A stretch of DNA of 64,000 nt from Diabrotica undecimpunctata (GCF_040954645.1 NC_092803.1:15935230-15999229), one strand, 5' to 3'; shown: positions 33,230-44,285, counted from the first letter of the stretch. Program-made: numbers and translations. The notes: generated by a model from the sequence alone, not told the origin.

Positions 33230-34060
33230 GAAAAATCATCAATGGCCGCTACCTCAGTAATCTACGATTTGCAGATGACATAATCCTGATAGCTACTGAC
33301 CTACAACAAGAAATGCAAACCATGCTTTTAGAACTACATACCGAATCTTCTAAAATAGGACTGAAAATGAATTTAAACAAAACAAAAGTCATGCACTCCA
33401 AAGACACCGTGACAATAATAAACGATAAAGTTATAGAAAAAGTTGAAGAATATATATACTTAGGACAAAAAATAATACTAAATAGGGAAATTCAAACTGA
33501 AGAAATAAAAAGAAGAAGAAAGTTAGCTTGGGCAGCATTCGGTAAACTGAACTATATACTCAGAAATCAACAAATTCAATTACATCTTAGATCTAAAGTT
33601 TTTGATGCATGCATTATTCCGATATTAACTTATGCGGCACAAACATGGACAATCACAAAAAAGAATATGAATATACTTAGAGTCACTCAACACGCGATGG
33701 AAAGAGCAATGCTAGGTATATCACTTAAGGACAAGAAAACAAACACATGGATAAGACAGAAAACCAAAGTCACCGATGTGGTGCAAAAATCATTAAAGTT
33801 GAAATGGGAATACGCTGGACATGTAGCTAGGAGCGATCTAAACAAATGGCATAGATCAATTTTAACCTGGAGACCATACCAACACAAAAGACCCAGAGGC
33901 AGACCTCCTATGAGATGGACAGATGATCTGAAAAGGACTCCCGGGAAAAATTGGCTACAAGTAGCGTACAATAAAAAACAATGGAAAGGAAGACTTGAAG
34001 AGGCTTATGTTCAGATGTGGACGTGAATGGCTAGACGAAGAAGAGGAAGAAGAAGAGAAA
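33230..34060 (+). pseudogene. RTE-like LINE RT, 5'-truncated, long open frame
   Basis: GRYLSNLRFADDIILIATDL (active site FADD) begins near 33240 and runs without a stop to 34026. Blocks: SKIGLKMNLNKTKVM, EKVEEYIYLGQKI, RSKVFDACIIPILTYAAQTW, RGRPPMRWTDDLKR and GKNWLQVAYNKKQWKGR. About 260 codons are open, more than in most LINE scraps here, so this copy is relatively young. The endonuclease and the N-terminal RT are missing, so it cannot move by itself. The tail after the stop is rich in GAAGAA. Confidence 0.85.
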
Positions 34061-34390
34061 AATCAGTAGTTAAAAAACTGGTAAAGAATGGAAAAGAGTC
34101 CAGCAACCGGAGTCATGATATACTGGTACAAAGCCGTTAAGAAAAGAAAGACTGTGGCAAAAGTGAAGTAATAATTTTGCAGAAGATATACATACACATA
34201 CATAATCGTTCTTCTTCTACCGTTAGGTGTCGGGGGACTATGTGCAGAAGCTATAACGAGTATAAAGGTGAAACAGTGAGAGAATGATAAGCAGAATAGT
34301 ATAAGTAATAATAAAATGGTATGTAGTGTTAATGATATTATAAAGAACTTTGACAGAAAAGACAGAAGACTTAAAAAAGACTACAGGACA
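34060..34390. other. Unassigned stretch between LINE pieces
   Basis: Nothing recognisable apart from a GGTGTCGGGGGACTATGTGC segment of unknown origin. Confidence 0.3.
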
Positions 34391-34394
34391 CTAC

Positions 34395-34620
34395 AATACA
34401 ATAGGGTCCTGTATTCTCTTCAAACCCCACATTAGAGAAGATTATCAGAGAGTCAGGAGTCAACAATATATGGAGAATAACAATAAAAAGTGTACCAATA
34501 CTAGCATTTGCAGATGATGTCGATATCATAGCCAGAAGTAGAAGATATAATGATAGAAGCATTTAATTCGATGGAAAGAACGAGGCAAAATACTGGTCTA
34601 CAAAAACGAAACCGAAATAT
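34395..34620 (+). pseudogene. LINE RT fragment around the active site
   Basis: The plus strand reads GPVFSSNPTLEKIIRESGVN, then PILAFADDVDIIARSRR. It matches the palm of RTE-like RTs (AFADD active site). Short, with frame changes. Confidence 0.65.
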
Positions 34621-34679
34621 ATGATGTTTTATATTCATCAGGATTAAAACATTTGCAGAACACAATCTTGGATATTTTA

Positions 34680-35040
34680 CTTCCTAGTGTGTCTTGCGCT
34701 TAGCCGCTCGTTAGCAGCTGTAAATACTCTTCAAATCCTTTGTGGAGTGCCGTTTTTGGCTCTATAGTATTCCATCGACTGTTAAGATAGTATTGACTAT
34801 CGATGTACACCTATTGCCATAAATTTGGTCTTAGTAGCGTTGATCTTAAGCCCAAAACGTTTACCAGTGACATCAATCCTATGTAACATACGCTGCAGGT
34901 CGTCGAAGGCTGCTGCAGCATATCGTATATTTTCTATTGGAATCCCGTTTATTTTAATGCCTCCACTATCTTCTTCGAGAGCCATTTGTAATATCTTTTT
35001 CACGTATATATTAAATATTAAATGATTACAACATTGAAAA
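34680..35040 (-). pseudogene. LINE RT fragment lacking its YADD motif
   Basis: The minus strand reads ALEEDSGGIKINGIPIENIR and YAAAAFDDLQRMLHRIDVTG, then KRFGLKINATKTKFMAIG. The normal NIRYADDT is replaced by NIRYA joined directly to the next block, so the catalytic Asp pair is deleted in an otherwise open frame. Confidence 0.75.
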
Positions 35041-35079
35041 CTATTTAGATTTACTAGGCACCACGGGAATCAATGTCAG

Positions 35080-35620
35080 TGAATCGGTTAAAAGAGTGAC
35101 ACAAATTTCGAACAAAACATATATAATGGACTAATAAACTATTTAAGATCTGATAATATTAATAGACTAACCAAATGATAAATAAACAAAATCCTGATAA
35201 AACGAGTCCTTATATATTGATCAGATACATGGACAGCGTTAAAAAGTGATGAGAAACTATCTTTGAACGTAAAATTCTCAAGCATAATATATAGGAGTAC
35301 TTAAAAGAAAATAATGCACGGCGTAGACACTACAATTTTGAACTATACACAGCATACAACGAATCTAACATGACAACCTTCATAAAGATTGGACATTTGC
35401 GTTGGAGAGGCCATGTTGAACGGATGCAGGAAAATGAAAAACCGAAAAAAATAATAAGACGGACACCACTGGGAAAATGATCAAAGGGAAGATCAAAATT
35501 CAGATATATATGACACAAGTGGATCAATGTCTGAAAATCTTAAAAATTTAGAGCAAATCAGCATGCAGGAAAACTCACTGGAACAAGCTAAGACGCACAA
35601 AAAGGTGTCAAGCTAACAAT
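35080..35620 (+). pseudogene. LINE C-terminal fragment
   Basis: The plus strand reads TYNGLINYLRSDNINRLTK, DTWTALKSDEKLSLNVKF, then YNFELYTAYNESNMTTFIKI and GHLRWRGHVERMQENEKPKK. It is the same type as the fragment at 1-545, with several stops. Confidence 0.7.
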
Positions 35621-35892
35621 GATGATCACTCGTATAAAATTTTCCATGATTTTCTTACACCTTGAAAATATCTGTTTTTTAGTTTACAATCTATAATCTA
35701 AAACACATACATCAACTTTTAGATTTTCATCAAAACATGTTATGAAAATGACATAGCATAGCTAAAACATTGTAGACGTTTTTTCTGTACAAATTTTGGA
35801 AAATTGGAAAAATTGTATTGTATTTTTTTTTAATTTGTCTTTAAAGTACTTTGTCTTGCGAAATATATTACCATAAAACACAATTAATAATT

Positions 35893-38353
35893 GAAGGGGT
35901 GAGTGGATGAAGGGAGTAAGTGACATTTTTTAAGAAAATGAGTTATCCGCATGGATGAAGGTGGTAAGTGCTAAATTAAATTTTCCACTTATCCCCAGCC
36001 TTCTATGATTTAAAATAACTGAGATAGCCAGCGTATGAAAGAGGTAATTGACCATACTACTTTAAATATCTAGTGAATGAAGGAGGTAAGTAACAAGATA
36101 AAGTACTTACTTCCTTCATCCATACCACAAAGAATAAAAAGTTTTGAACTACAAGTAAATTCCATATGATGAGATCGTTGCTCTTCCTGAAAATGGAAAT
36201 GAAGAGGCTCTTAATGGGCCCACTAAAACCAAGAAAAAAATATTTCCACTAAAAGTAAAAGTAACTAGAAAAAGACAGAAAAAGAATAAAGAATGGAAAG
36301 CACGAAAACGTGCCAAGTGCAGAGAAAGTGGTCTGGCTTACATTTCTAAATTAGGCCAAGTAAAACCCGCTAAAACCGTTAACTCTGGGATTTTGTGCAA
36401 TGAAAATTACCGCTACAAGTGTTCTCAGTCAATAACTGTAGAAGAAAGGGAATCAATATTTTCTTCCTACTACAAACTAGATGTAAATGCAAAAAACTGC
36501 CTTCTTTTTAAGAGCATTAAAAAAAGGGAACCAATGAGAAAGAAAACTGGAGCATTAAAGCATAAAACTGCCACCTACCAATACAATGTAACTTGTAGTG
36601 GCCGGCAAACTACCGTATGCAAACGGGCTTTCATTTCCTTGTTTGCAATCAGCTTGAAAAAGGTTGACCTAATCCAAACTTCAATAAAATCATGGAAAAA
36701 TGCTCCGGAAAAAACCGGACAGAAGGGAAAACACGCAGTCAGACCTAACAAGACCCCTGCTGAAGTTGCTGCTTATGTCATTGAGCATATTTCCAGTTTC
36801 CCAGCAGAAGAGTCGCACTACTCCAGGCATTGTAATATTCACAAAAAATATCTTTCACCGCAACTTTCGATCCCTAGAATGCATAAACTTTACCTAGACA
36901 AATGCCGAAAATTTCAAATAAAAGAGGCTACATACCGATTCATTTTTAATAATGAATTTAATCTGTGTTTTGGTTATCCCAAAAGCGATACATGTAGCAC
37001 ATGCGATTCTGGCAAAAGTAATGAAGAGCACGCTGAAAATTACAACTCAGCGTTTGAATCTCAAAAAGCAGATAGAGAATTTGCTAGCAAATCAGAGAAC
37101 ACTGTGTATGTAACATTGGATCTAAAGCAAACTATGCCCCTACCTAGGCTTAGTACATCGAAAGCCTTTTATCTTAGACAAATGTGGTTTTACAACTTAG
37201 AAATCCACATAATAACCAAAAATGTGGAAAAAACCGTTTTCTGCACATGGACCGAAAATCAAGCTTCCAGAGGTAGCTCGGAAATTTTTAGTTGTTTTCT
37301 ACGAACAATCGAAGTGGATCCAGCCTTCAAAGGAAAATATCATCTAGTTTTGTGGACGGACTCGTGTGCCGGGCAAAATAAAAATTTTTTGATGGTATAT
37401 TTGTTTCAGTATCTTGTGGGCAAAGGCATCTTTAAAACGATTGAGCACAAGTTTCCAGAGGTAGGACACTCGTACTTAGACTCAGATAGAGCATTTGGAC
37501 GTATTGAGAAACGACTAAAGAAACATCAAAACATTTACATCCCTGATAAATATCGTGATGTGATTGTTTCTTCAACCAAGAAAAATATGATGATAGACAT
37601 GCAACATCACTTTAGACACACCGAAAATATTATGAAAACCATGAAACTAATGAATAGAAAAAAAGATCTTCTTAATGAAAAGGTTAATTTCAAAACTGGA
37701 ATACAGTGGATTCGCGTAGATATCTTTGGATCATACCTTTTCAAGAAGTCTTACGATTACTACACACCTTTCAAAATGGTATATATCCTCAAGCAGAAAA
37801 ATTTCCCATCCCTTCTACCTGAAGAATTCAACATTCCAAGTCATATCCAAAATACTGGATCCTTAAGCAAACATCATAGCGCAACAAAAATTTTAAGCGA
37901 AGGTGGTACAATACCCTTAGACTGATTCAAAAGCTGCTTAGAAATTCAGTGTTTGTCAGTCTTTTGTAAAACCAAAAATATAAGTGTTTACCTGACATCC
38001 ATGTTATTTTTTTCCTGGTTATAGCTCTTATTCAAAAGAAAATGCAAATATTTATCCTAGATAAAGGAGGTAAGTCCACATACCCCCTTCATTTTGGCAT
38101 AGACATAATTTCTAACACAAAAAAGTTTTTGGATAAAAGAGGTAAGTACAAATACATATTTTTCAAATAAGTTTTTAAAAATCGGGGTGATTTTTGTTTT
38201 TACAATAAAATTTATACATATCCTACCTGTGAGAATAAAAAAAAATCGGTTTAAAAAATCGATTAATAAAAAAGTTCCAGCAATAAAACTTTGGAGTTAA
38301 ATTTCTCAAAAACTAACTTTTGTTACTTACTTCCTTCATTCACTCACCCCTTC
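35893..38353 (+). mobile_element. DNA transposon of the GAAG-end family, copy A, nearly intact, AATT duplication
   Basis: The left end reads GAAGGGGTGAGTGGATGAAG. The right end, read inward, is GAAGGGGTGAGTGAATGAAG, so the inverted repeats match over about 31 bp with a few differences. AATT flanks both sides (35889-35892 and 38354-38357). Because AATT is palindromic, it could also be counted as part of the repeats. A motif close to GGATGAAGGAGGTAAGTGAC recurs at about 35905, 35953, 36033, 36075, 36103 (inverted), 38060, 38079 (inverted), 38131 and 38322 (inverted), in both subterminal parts. Length 2461 bp with one long coding frame. Confidence 0.88.
36159..37925 (+). CDS. Putative DDD-type transposase of copy A, uninterrupted
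   Basis: The frame is open from 36159 to the TGA at 37925 (about 588 codons). No ATG lies before 36534, although conserved sequence (RKRQKKNKEWKARKRAKCRE) begins near 36270. The true start is therefore probably in a short upstream exon, as in copy C. Order: basic N-terminal part; a Cys block (SILCNENYRYKCSQSITVEE near 36385); FNNEFNLCFGYPKSDTCSTC (zinc-knuckle-like, 36940-37010); LDLKQTMPLPRLSTSKAFY; WTDSCAGQNKNFLM (about 37360); FPEVGHSYLDSDRAFGRIEK (about 37450); and a C-terminal half with IQWIRVDIFG. The Asp residues in WTDSCAGQNKN and GHSYLDSD are candidate catalytic residues. Presumed to cut and paste the element around it. Superfamily not proven; Sola is my best guess. Confidence 0.75.
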   Translation: MPYDEIVALPENGNEEALNGPTKTKKKIFPLKVKVTRKRQKKNKEWKARKRAKCRESGLAYISKLGQVKPAKTVNSGILCNENYRYKCSQSITVEERESIFSSYYKLDVNAKNCLLFKSIKKREPMRKKTGALKHKTATYQYNVTCSGRQTTVCKRAFISLFAISLKKVDLIQTSIKSWKNAPEKTGQKGKHAVRPNKTPAEVAAYVIEHISSFPAEESHYSRHCNIHKKYLSPQLSIPRMHKLYLDKCRKFQIKEATYRFIFNNEFNLCFGYPKSDTCSTCDSGKSNEEHAENYNSAFESQKADREFASKSENTVYVTLDLKQTMPLPRLSTSKAFYLRQMWFYNLEIHIITKNVEKTVFCTWTENQASRGSSEIFSCFLRTIEVDPAFKGKYHLVLWTDSCAGQNKNFLMVYLFQYLVGKGIFKTIEHKFPEVGHSYLDSDRAFGRIEKRLKKHQNIYIPDKYRDVIVSSTKKNMMIDMQHHFRHTENIMKTMKLMNRKKDLLNEKVNFKTGIQWIRVDIFGSYLFKKSYDYYTPFKMVYILKQKNFPSLLPEEFNIPSHIQNTGSLSKHHSATKILSEGGTIPLD

Positions 38354-38357
38354 AATT

Positions 38358-39043
38358 GTAAAAACACTAATCTATTAGTTCAGTTATTTATATACCCGTT
38401 TTGGCATTTAGTAGCCACTTCCGTTTCTTCCAATAAAACTATAAAATATTAGAAGCCGGCTATTCAAATAATTCAAACATAAAGTCATACAAGTAACTCA
38501 CAAATAAACAAATTATCTAAATATTAAAATAGTTTACTTACATTTGCCGGTAAACACGAAAGTAAACAAAAAAAAACTGATAAAAACACTAAGAAACAGT
38601 CAAAAATAGCACGATCACTTGTCACTGAAATACAAATCGAGAATGGTACAAAATGCACGTAGACGCGATTTATTTATAGAAGGAAGTTTCCGTATTTAAC
38701 GATAACATGTATTCAAGCAATGGAATGGAATATGGTCGATGTACCTATGACTCAACTGTACTCGCCACTGTTACTGCGAAGTCCAAAGTCCCTCGGTGTA
38801 GAACTCATCCGTTGAAATGAATACACGTATGGTGTATGGTGTGACAATGGCGTAGATGACGGCGATATGATGCAAGTCGGTGAAATTACCGAATTATTTT
38901 TCGGAAAACAAACAGGACTCTCGGGGTTAAAGTTCGCTTTAATTCTAATATCCAATTTTCTTTAGAAATATGAATTTACTTCAAATAAAGTAGTTTTCCT
39001 TATTGTTTAAAATAAAATAAAGTTAGTAAAAGTTCAAACTCAG
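38358..39043. other. Spacer between copy A and piggyBac, with an unrecognised open frame
   Basis: On the minus strand 38955-38752 is open for 67 codons, with PESPVCFPKNNSVISPTCII, HHTPYVYSFQRMSSTPRDFG and LRSNSGEYS. This part is less AT-rich than its surroundings. It is not recognised. It may be a host exon, a promoter-proximal exon or an unknown repeat. The rest has no visible feature. Confidence 0.3.
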
Positions 39044-41310
39044 TTAACCATTAACTGGTGAGGTGCATAATATGTTGCGTACTTGGTGACGTGGTGCCTT
39101 AGCGGACCCCATTTTTAAAATAATCTTTATTGGATTATTTTTTTATAAATTAAATAATTGATTACATATTGTGTATTTACATATTACTTTAAACTGAAAA
39201 TACAAAAATATTACATTTTAAACAGCTAACTTGGTTATTACATGATTATTTAACACATTCTGAATAAAACCTTCTATTTTGACAAACATATACTTTATTA
39301 GTAACTAAATCAAATTTGTTGAAAATTTTAACAGTTAAACTTCAAAAATTAAAAAATAAATATATATTCTTATAAAAAAAGTTAAAAACAATTCTAAAAA
39401 ATAATATTTATTAAGAAATGACAGTTGATTTATTGGACCAAATTTATTGTTCTCAACAATCCTTGCATATTTTTTCTGTACATTCCGCACATATTGGTGT
39501 ATTACAAAATTTACAAGAGAATATAGTTTTCTTGTCTTTGAACCTGGGACACTTTTCACAGCGTTTTCTTTTGTTTAAAATGTTTTCATCCATAGCAATG
39601 GGTAACGGAATTTGAAAGATTTTTCCTATGGAAATTCGGAGTTCTCGTGACACCCGTGTGTTCTCGATTCTTCTAAAAAGTTGAGGTTTTACGAGTGAAA
39701 ATGTAAGATCTTTGATAAACTGAAATCTAGATTTGTTTTCACTATTTTTTGTGCATGTATATAAAACATATGAATTCACCGAAGAAATGTTCAGGAGATG
39801 CAAAAAAATCGCCATCGGCCACCTTCGAGTTCGCCTGCTTGTCGAAAAAGTAGCACATTTTTGGTCCAGACTATCAACCTCATCTTTAGTGGAGTTATAA
39901 AAGGAAATTATTTCTTCTTTTCCAGTGTCAGCATCAGTAGCCTTGTTTCTATGCATGGAAGAAATCATTATAACTGCCTTATTCTTTTTTGGAACATAAG
40001 ACAAAAGTATTTTATTAGATGTAAATCCATATAAGGATTAGTTTTAAGCTCTATTTTTTGACGGCAGGAATTCAATAGGTATCTCCCTTTTATTCTTTTT
40101 TAGCATTCCAACGTAAGTTAACTTTTTCTCTAATAATTTATCAACAACTTGAATGGAGCTGAACCAGTTATCTGTAGTTATATTTCGATTAGAACCATAG
40201 ATCGGTTTACATAACTGCAAAACAGCTTGAGTTAGAACTGATAATTGCTTTTCATCTATTGATAGTTCTTTACCATCACTACCTCTTCCCGAATAAATAT
40301 ACGCGTTGAATAGATATTATGTACGAGCGTCACAAAAGGCCATACTTGTGTGCCATATTTATTAGGCTTATTGTGCATATATACTTTAAATCTACATCTA
40401 CCTCGAAAGCCAATAAGTATTTCGTCAATATAAGCCAAATCATTCAAGCAGTAGTTTTCTTTAGAGTTTTCAACAATTCTACTGAAAATCCATGATATTG
40501 CTGCTGTCTCCTCTCTTTTTTGTGCAATTGTACACCGAAGAATGTCCCTCCCAGTTCCGTCTGTGGCCTAAAGACTATGCCAGTTTTTCATTTGTCCTTC
40601 TCATTATTTTAAAGAGAACATCGTCTGTAAAGATACACTGCCAAAGAGTTAGTGGTGTTGGATTTTCTAAAGCCCTCGCACTACCTTTGAGACTAGCAAG
40701 TTGCCTGACAAGATTGGCAACAGGAGTTTTTTTTGTATGAGTTCTCTGAGCAGGTTCTCTTACCCATTTGTATCTGTTCCTCCCATAAAAGGTTCTTCTT
40801 TCATTAGTTGCTTGTTATTCTTCACTACTCTTAGAATAAGACTGTTCCATTACCGTTATATCCTCATCATTAATACCTTCGCTTTGCTCTGTGTCGGAAT
40901 TAGAATCGTATAATTCTGCTACATTATTTGTTTCCTCTTCTGTATCGCTTTCTAAATCGCTAAACCACTTCATCACAGTCTCCTCAAAGTTGGGATCGTT
41001 TTAGGATACTTTTTTGATGACTCCCTAGCCATTTTTCTACAAAAAACAGTAATTACATAATTATCTACAAAATAAAAAAAATTACACTTACGGTGATGTG
41101 GTGCCTTCACGTACCCCAGCAAATATTTAACACGAAATAAAAGTAAAATAATAATTCACACGACGCTCTTCTCGCAACAGCTCTCATAAAACTGCTTGAA
41201 CGAGGCATTCCTAAACGAGTCTGGCGATAGATAACCGTAACCTTGAGATATCACCAATATTTGGTAGAGGTGGGGTCGTCTATGGCACCACCTCACCAGT
41301 TCAGGGTTAA
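39044..41310 (-). mobile_element. piggyBac-type transposon, TTAA flanked
   Basis: TTAA borders both ends (39044-39047 and 41307-41310). The ends inside are CCATTAACTGGTGAGGTG on the left and, read inward, CCCTGAACTGGTGAGGTG on the right. The motif GGTGANGTGGTGCC occurs three times: 39085-39098, 41092-41105 and inverted at 41284-41297. It encloses a broken piggyBac transposase on the minus strand. Length with one TTAA is about 2263 bp. Confidence 0.88.
39453..41032 (-). pseudogene. piggyBac transposase, broken
   Basis: The start MARESSKKYPKTIP lies at 41032. An acidic N-terminal part (ESDTEEETNNVAEL, about 40960) follows. Then come RNRYKWVREPAQRT (about 40780), YIDEILIGFRGRCRFKVYMH and NKPNKYG (40440-40350), DNWFSSIQVVDKLL (about 40170), SYVPKKNKAVIMISSMHRNK (40004), EVDSLDQKC and TRRWPMAIFLHLLNI. 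The end is a C-terminal cysteine-rich domain (CEKCPRFKDK, CKFCNTPICAECTEKICKDC). All expected piggyBac parts are there, including the zinc-binding tail, but several stops or frameshifts interrupt the region before 40005. Confidence 0.82.
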
Positions 41311-41871
41311 AGTATTAGAAAATATTGAACTATAATAACAATGTTTTATTCAGACTACATACAGTACGCGCACTATCAATACATCATTTAGCGTAAGATA
41401 TCTTAATCGACCAATTGAAGACCTTGGGACCAGAAGAGGACATGCCACCAAACAATATTTTGGAGAAAACATTTTATTTCATTTTAAATCATTTTAAACT
41501 TATTTTCAAGTCCTAAAATCAAATTTTTACATTTTTCTCGGAAGTAAGGTCCACACTTTTTTGGAAATGTGTTATTAAATACACAATAAAAGTACCACAA
41601 ATGTTTATTTAGCGGTATTTGAGTTTTTGAACATTTTTCGAAAAAATATGAGGCTTATCCTCTTGTATATAAAAAAGTATATTCTAAAAAATGTACATAA
41701 AATGTAACAATAAAAAATTCAGTTGTCAAGATTTTCAATATCTGAAAAGTTGTCCAAATGTTCAATGTCTTCCAATGGTTCATTATCAGCATCTGGTAGA
41801 ATCTGTTGGCAAGCACCAATTTCTTTATAGAAAAAAATCGGTTGCCTGTAAAGTCGGTTTTACGGGCGAAG

Positions 41872-42521
41872 ATTTTACGTGACAACGTCTTTTTCTCGGT
41901 AGAATATTTATTGATATGAATATTATTAAATTGCACAATAGTTGTTTGCAGTTGAAACGCGCTGTTTCTTCTCAATCGACTGAATTACGATTGATTGCAG
42001 AGTGATTTAAACTAATAATTTACTTAACACTATCAACATTTGTCAATAGTATGACATAACCTATAAACTCAGTTTCTCAACTTTTGTGTCAATCTAACAA
42101 TTAATCAATCAATCATAGTTTACGATAATGAAATATTAGTGTACAATTATTTACCTTTATTGTTGTAGTTGTTGTAAATGACGAATCTAAGCACTCCACA
42201 TTTTTACTACAGACACAGCTGACGATACTTTAACCACACGTGTGAACTTGTATTATGACGCTTTCTCGGTTTTCCAACGCCAAGAACGCTCGAGAAAGAC
42301 AGAGACACAAGCACGCACCGATTCAACGCGCCTAATTCTCTAGTGCTGCGCGCGCAGCGGACCGATCATGTTTGAGTGGGAGAGAGACGCAAGGCATTCG
42401 CCGGTCCGGCGGGCCTCTCTCTCGTTCGGTGACTCATCGTAACAGACGTGAGCGGGCATTACACTTTTTCATGAGTGACTCCGAGCCACAACCTAATTTA
42501 AGACGTTGTCACGTCAAAATT
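41872..42521. mobile_element. Non-coding inverted-repeat element with a GC-rich, CpG-rich core
   Basis: The ends are ATTTTACGTGACAACGTC on the left and, read inward, ATTTTGACGTGACAACGTC on the right. No coding capacity. The part 42240-42470 is strikingly GC- and CpG-rich (TGCTGCGCGCGCAGCGGACC) compared with everything around it. I recognise this sequence type as a widespread insect repeat but cannot name its family. It is inserted in the C-terminal coding part of copy C. Confidence 0.6.
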
Positions 42522-43149
42522 TAGGAAAGCTGGCGGAATAAGCTGTAAGATCTGGGAAATATTTTCAATTTTTTTTCCATTTAGTGGAATAGGCCCAGTG
42601 TATTTTGATTTCAAATTCCTGGAATGTAAAATTGACTTCATCAAACCTGTCGTCCCAATATTAACTGCCTTATAGCCTTCATTTACAAGATGTTTGATAT
42701 ACAGTATAGTAGGTCATTCAGATGAAAACTTGAGGCTTGATATTTTGGAAAAGTTAACTTTTTCGTTGTCATCTGTATGGTTTTTTCGTAATCTCGCTTT
42801 GTAATTCTTAAAAAAAAAATCAGATTGTTTCAATACAATCAGCTCAAAGCAGTTTTTTTTACATTTTCTCACTGCTTCGTACCAATCGTCTATAGTAGAC
42901 ACTTGTTTTGATCGACGACGCTTATACTTTTCAATTGCTTCGAAATCACGGTCACATGGTAATCTTGTATGTCCTACTACCGAGTATTTGTGCTCAATAG
43001 AAGTGAAAACGCCTTCTATAATAAGCTGTTGTCATAAACAAATTAGAGGCCCAATTTTGTTTTGGCCGCTGCGGTTATCTGTGTACACTATAAGCTTATC
43101 AGCAGTGGGTCTATTAATACAGTCATGGATGCCGAGATTATAAACTCAT

Positions 43150-43394
43150 CATCATCATCATCCAGCCTCAAGAGTCCACTGCTGAACATAGGCCTCTTCC
43201 TCATGTTTCCAACACCGTCTATCTTGCGCCGCTCTTATCCAGTTTTTATTGAGTCTTCTTAAATCGTCAGTCCATCTTGTAGGTAGTCGACCAACGCTTC
43301 TCTTGTCTTCCCTTGGCCTCCATTCCAATAACCTCTTTGTCCATCGCCCATCTGTCATTTTCGTTATGTGTCCTGCCCATCTCCCATGAAAGGC
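43150..43394 (-). mobile_element. Short RTE-like LINE insertion with 10-bp duplication
   Basis: ATAAACTCAT flanks it at 43140-43149 and 43395-43404. On the minus strand it encodes the LINE end RWTKRLLEWRPREDKRSVGR and RWTDDLRRLNKNWIRAAQDR, then runs into an (ATG/ATC)n tail next to the left duplication. It is severely 5'-truncated and lies inside copy C. Confidence 0.85.
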
Positions 43395-43839
43395 ATAAAC
43401 TCATGCCTTTCTTGAATAGAACGCTGCTCCCACTGTTAAATTTGGCACTAACATAGCCTGTTGTAGGTCAAAGCTGATACCCATTACATTTCCCGTAGCT
43501 TTAGCCTCCTCTGTGTCCTGTTTCATTAGATCCCGCATGGCCCGGGTACGTCTTTGATGTAACTCCAAATCATTTTTCAATGTCTTTGCAATTTTTTTGT
43601 CAGCTTCATTATTAATTTTTATATTCATTGCATCACATACTTCACAGGTATCGCTCTTAGGTAACTTAAAGTCTATATTAAACTCTGATCAGAATATGCG
43701 CCTATATTAAACTCTGAGCAGAATATGAGCCTATATTTATCTTGGGTTACTGTCACAAAATTATTTTTCATGGTATTTTCATTTTATGATTTTTAATTAA
43801 ATAATTAAATTATTTTTAATAAAAACGAAAATTCGTTTA

Positions 43840-44285
43840 TTGAGATGCTACGTATTTACAGTGCTGCTCTATGGGGTTGAATCATGGACACTAACCGAGT
43901 CATCCATGGGAAAACTCGAGGCGTTTGAGATGTAGTGTTATAGACGGATACTGAGGATCTCCTGAATGGACCGAATAACAAACATTGAGGTTCTACGTCG
44001 GATGGATAAAACATGTGAAATTATATCCACAGTGAAACAACGCAAGCTAGAATATCTTGGACATGTAATGCGAAACGATCATAGATATAACCTGCTGCAA
44101 CTTATATTACAGGGAAAGGTCTACGGAAAGAGCGGACCAGGAAAAAGAAGAATATCTTGGCTCCAGAACTTACGAAAATGGTTTTACTTGACCACTTCAG
44201 GACTATTTCGAGCTGCAGTCAATAAAGTTAAAATTGCCATGCTAGTAGCCAACATCCGTAACGGATAGTCACCACAAGAAGAAGA
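43840..44285 (+). pseudogene. LINE C-terminal fragment inside copy C
   Basis: The plus strand reads YGVESWTLTESSMGKLEAFE, RRILRISWMDRITNIEVLRR, KQRKLEYLGHVMRNDHRYNL and LQLILQGKVYGKSGPGKRRI. It is the same family as 25590-25890 and 45106-45725, here in the opposite direction. Confidence 0.8.

Noticed and set aside
33687..33971. 94-codon minus-strand frame
   Set aside because: Shadow of the LINE frame on the plus strand at 33230-34026.
35905..36123. A CRISPR-like array because of evenly spaced short repeats
   Set aside because: Units are degenerate, occur in both orientations and lie only near the ends of a eukaryotic transposon.
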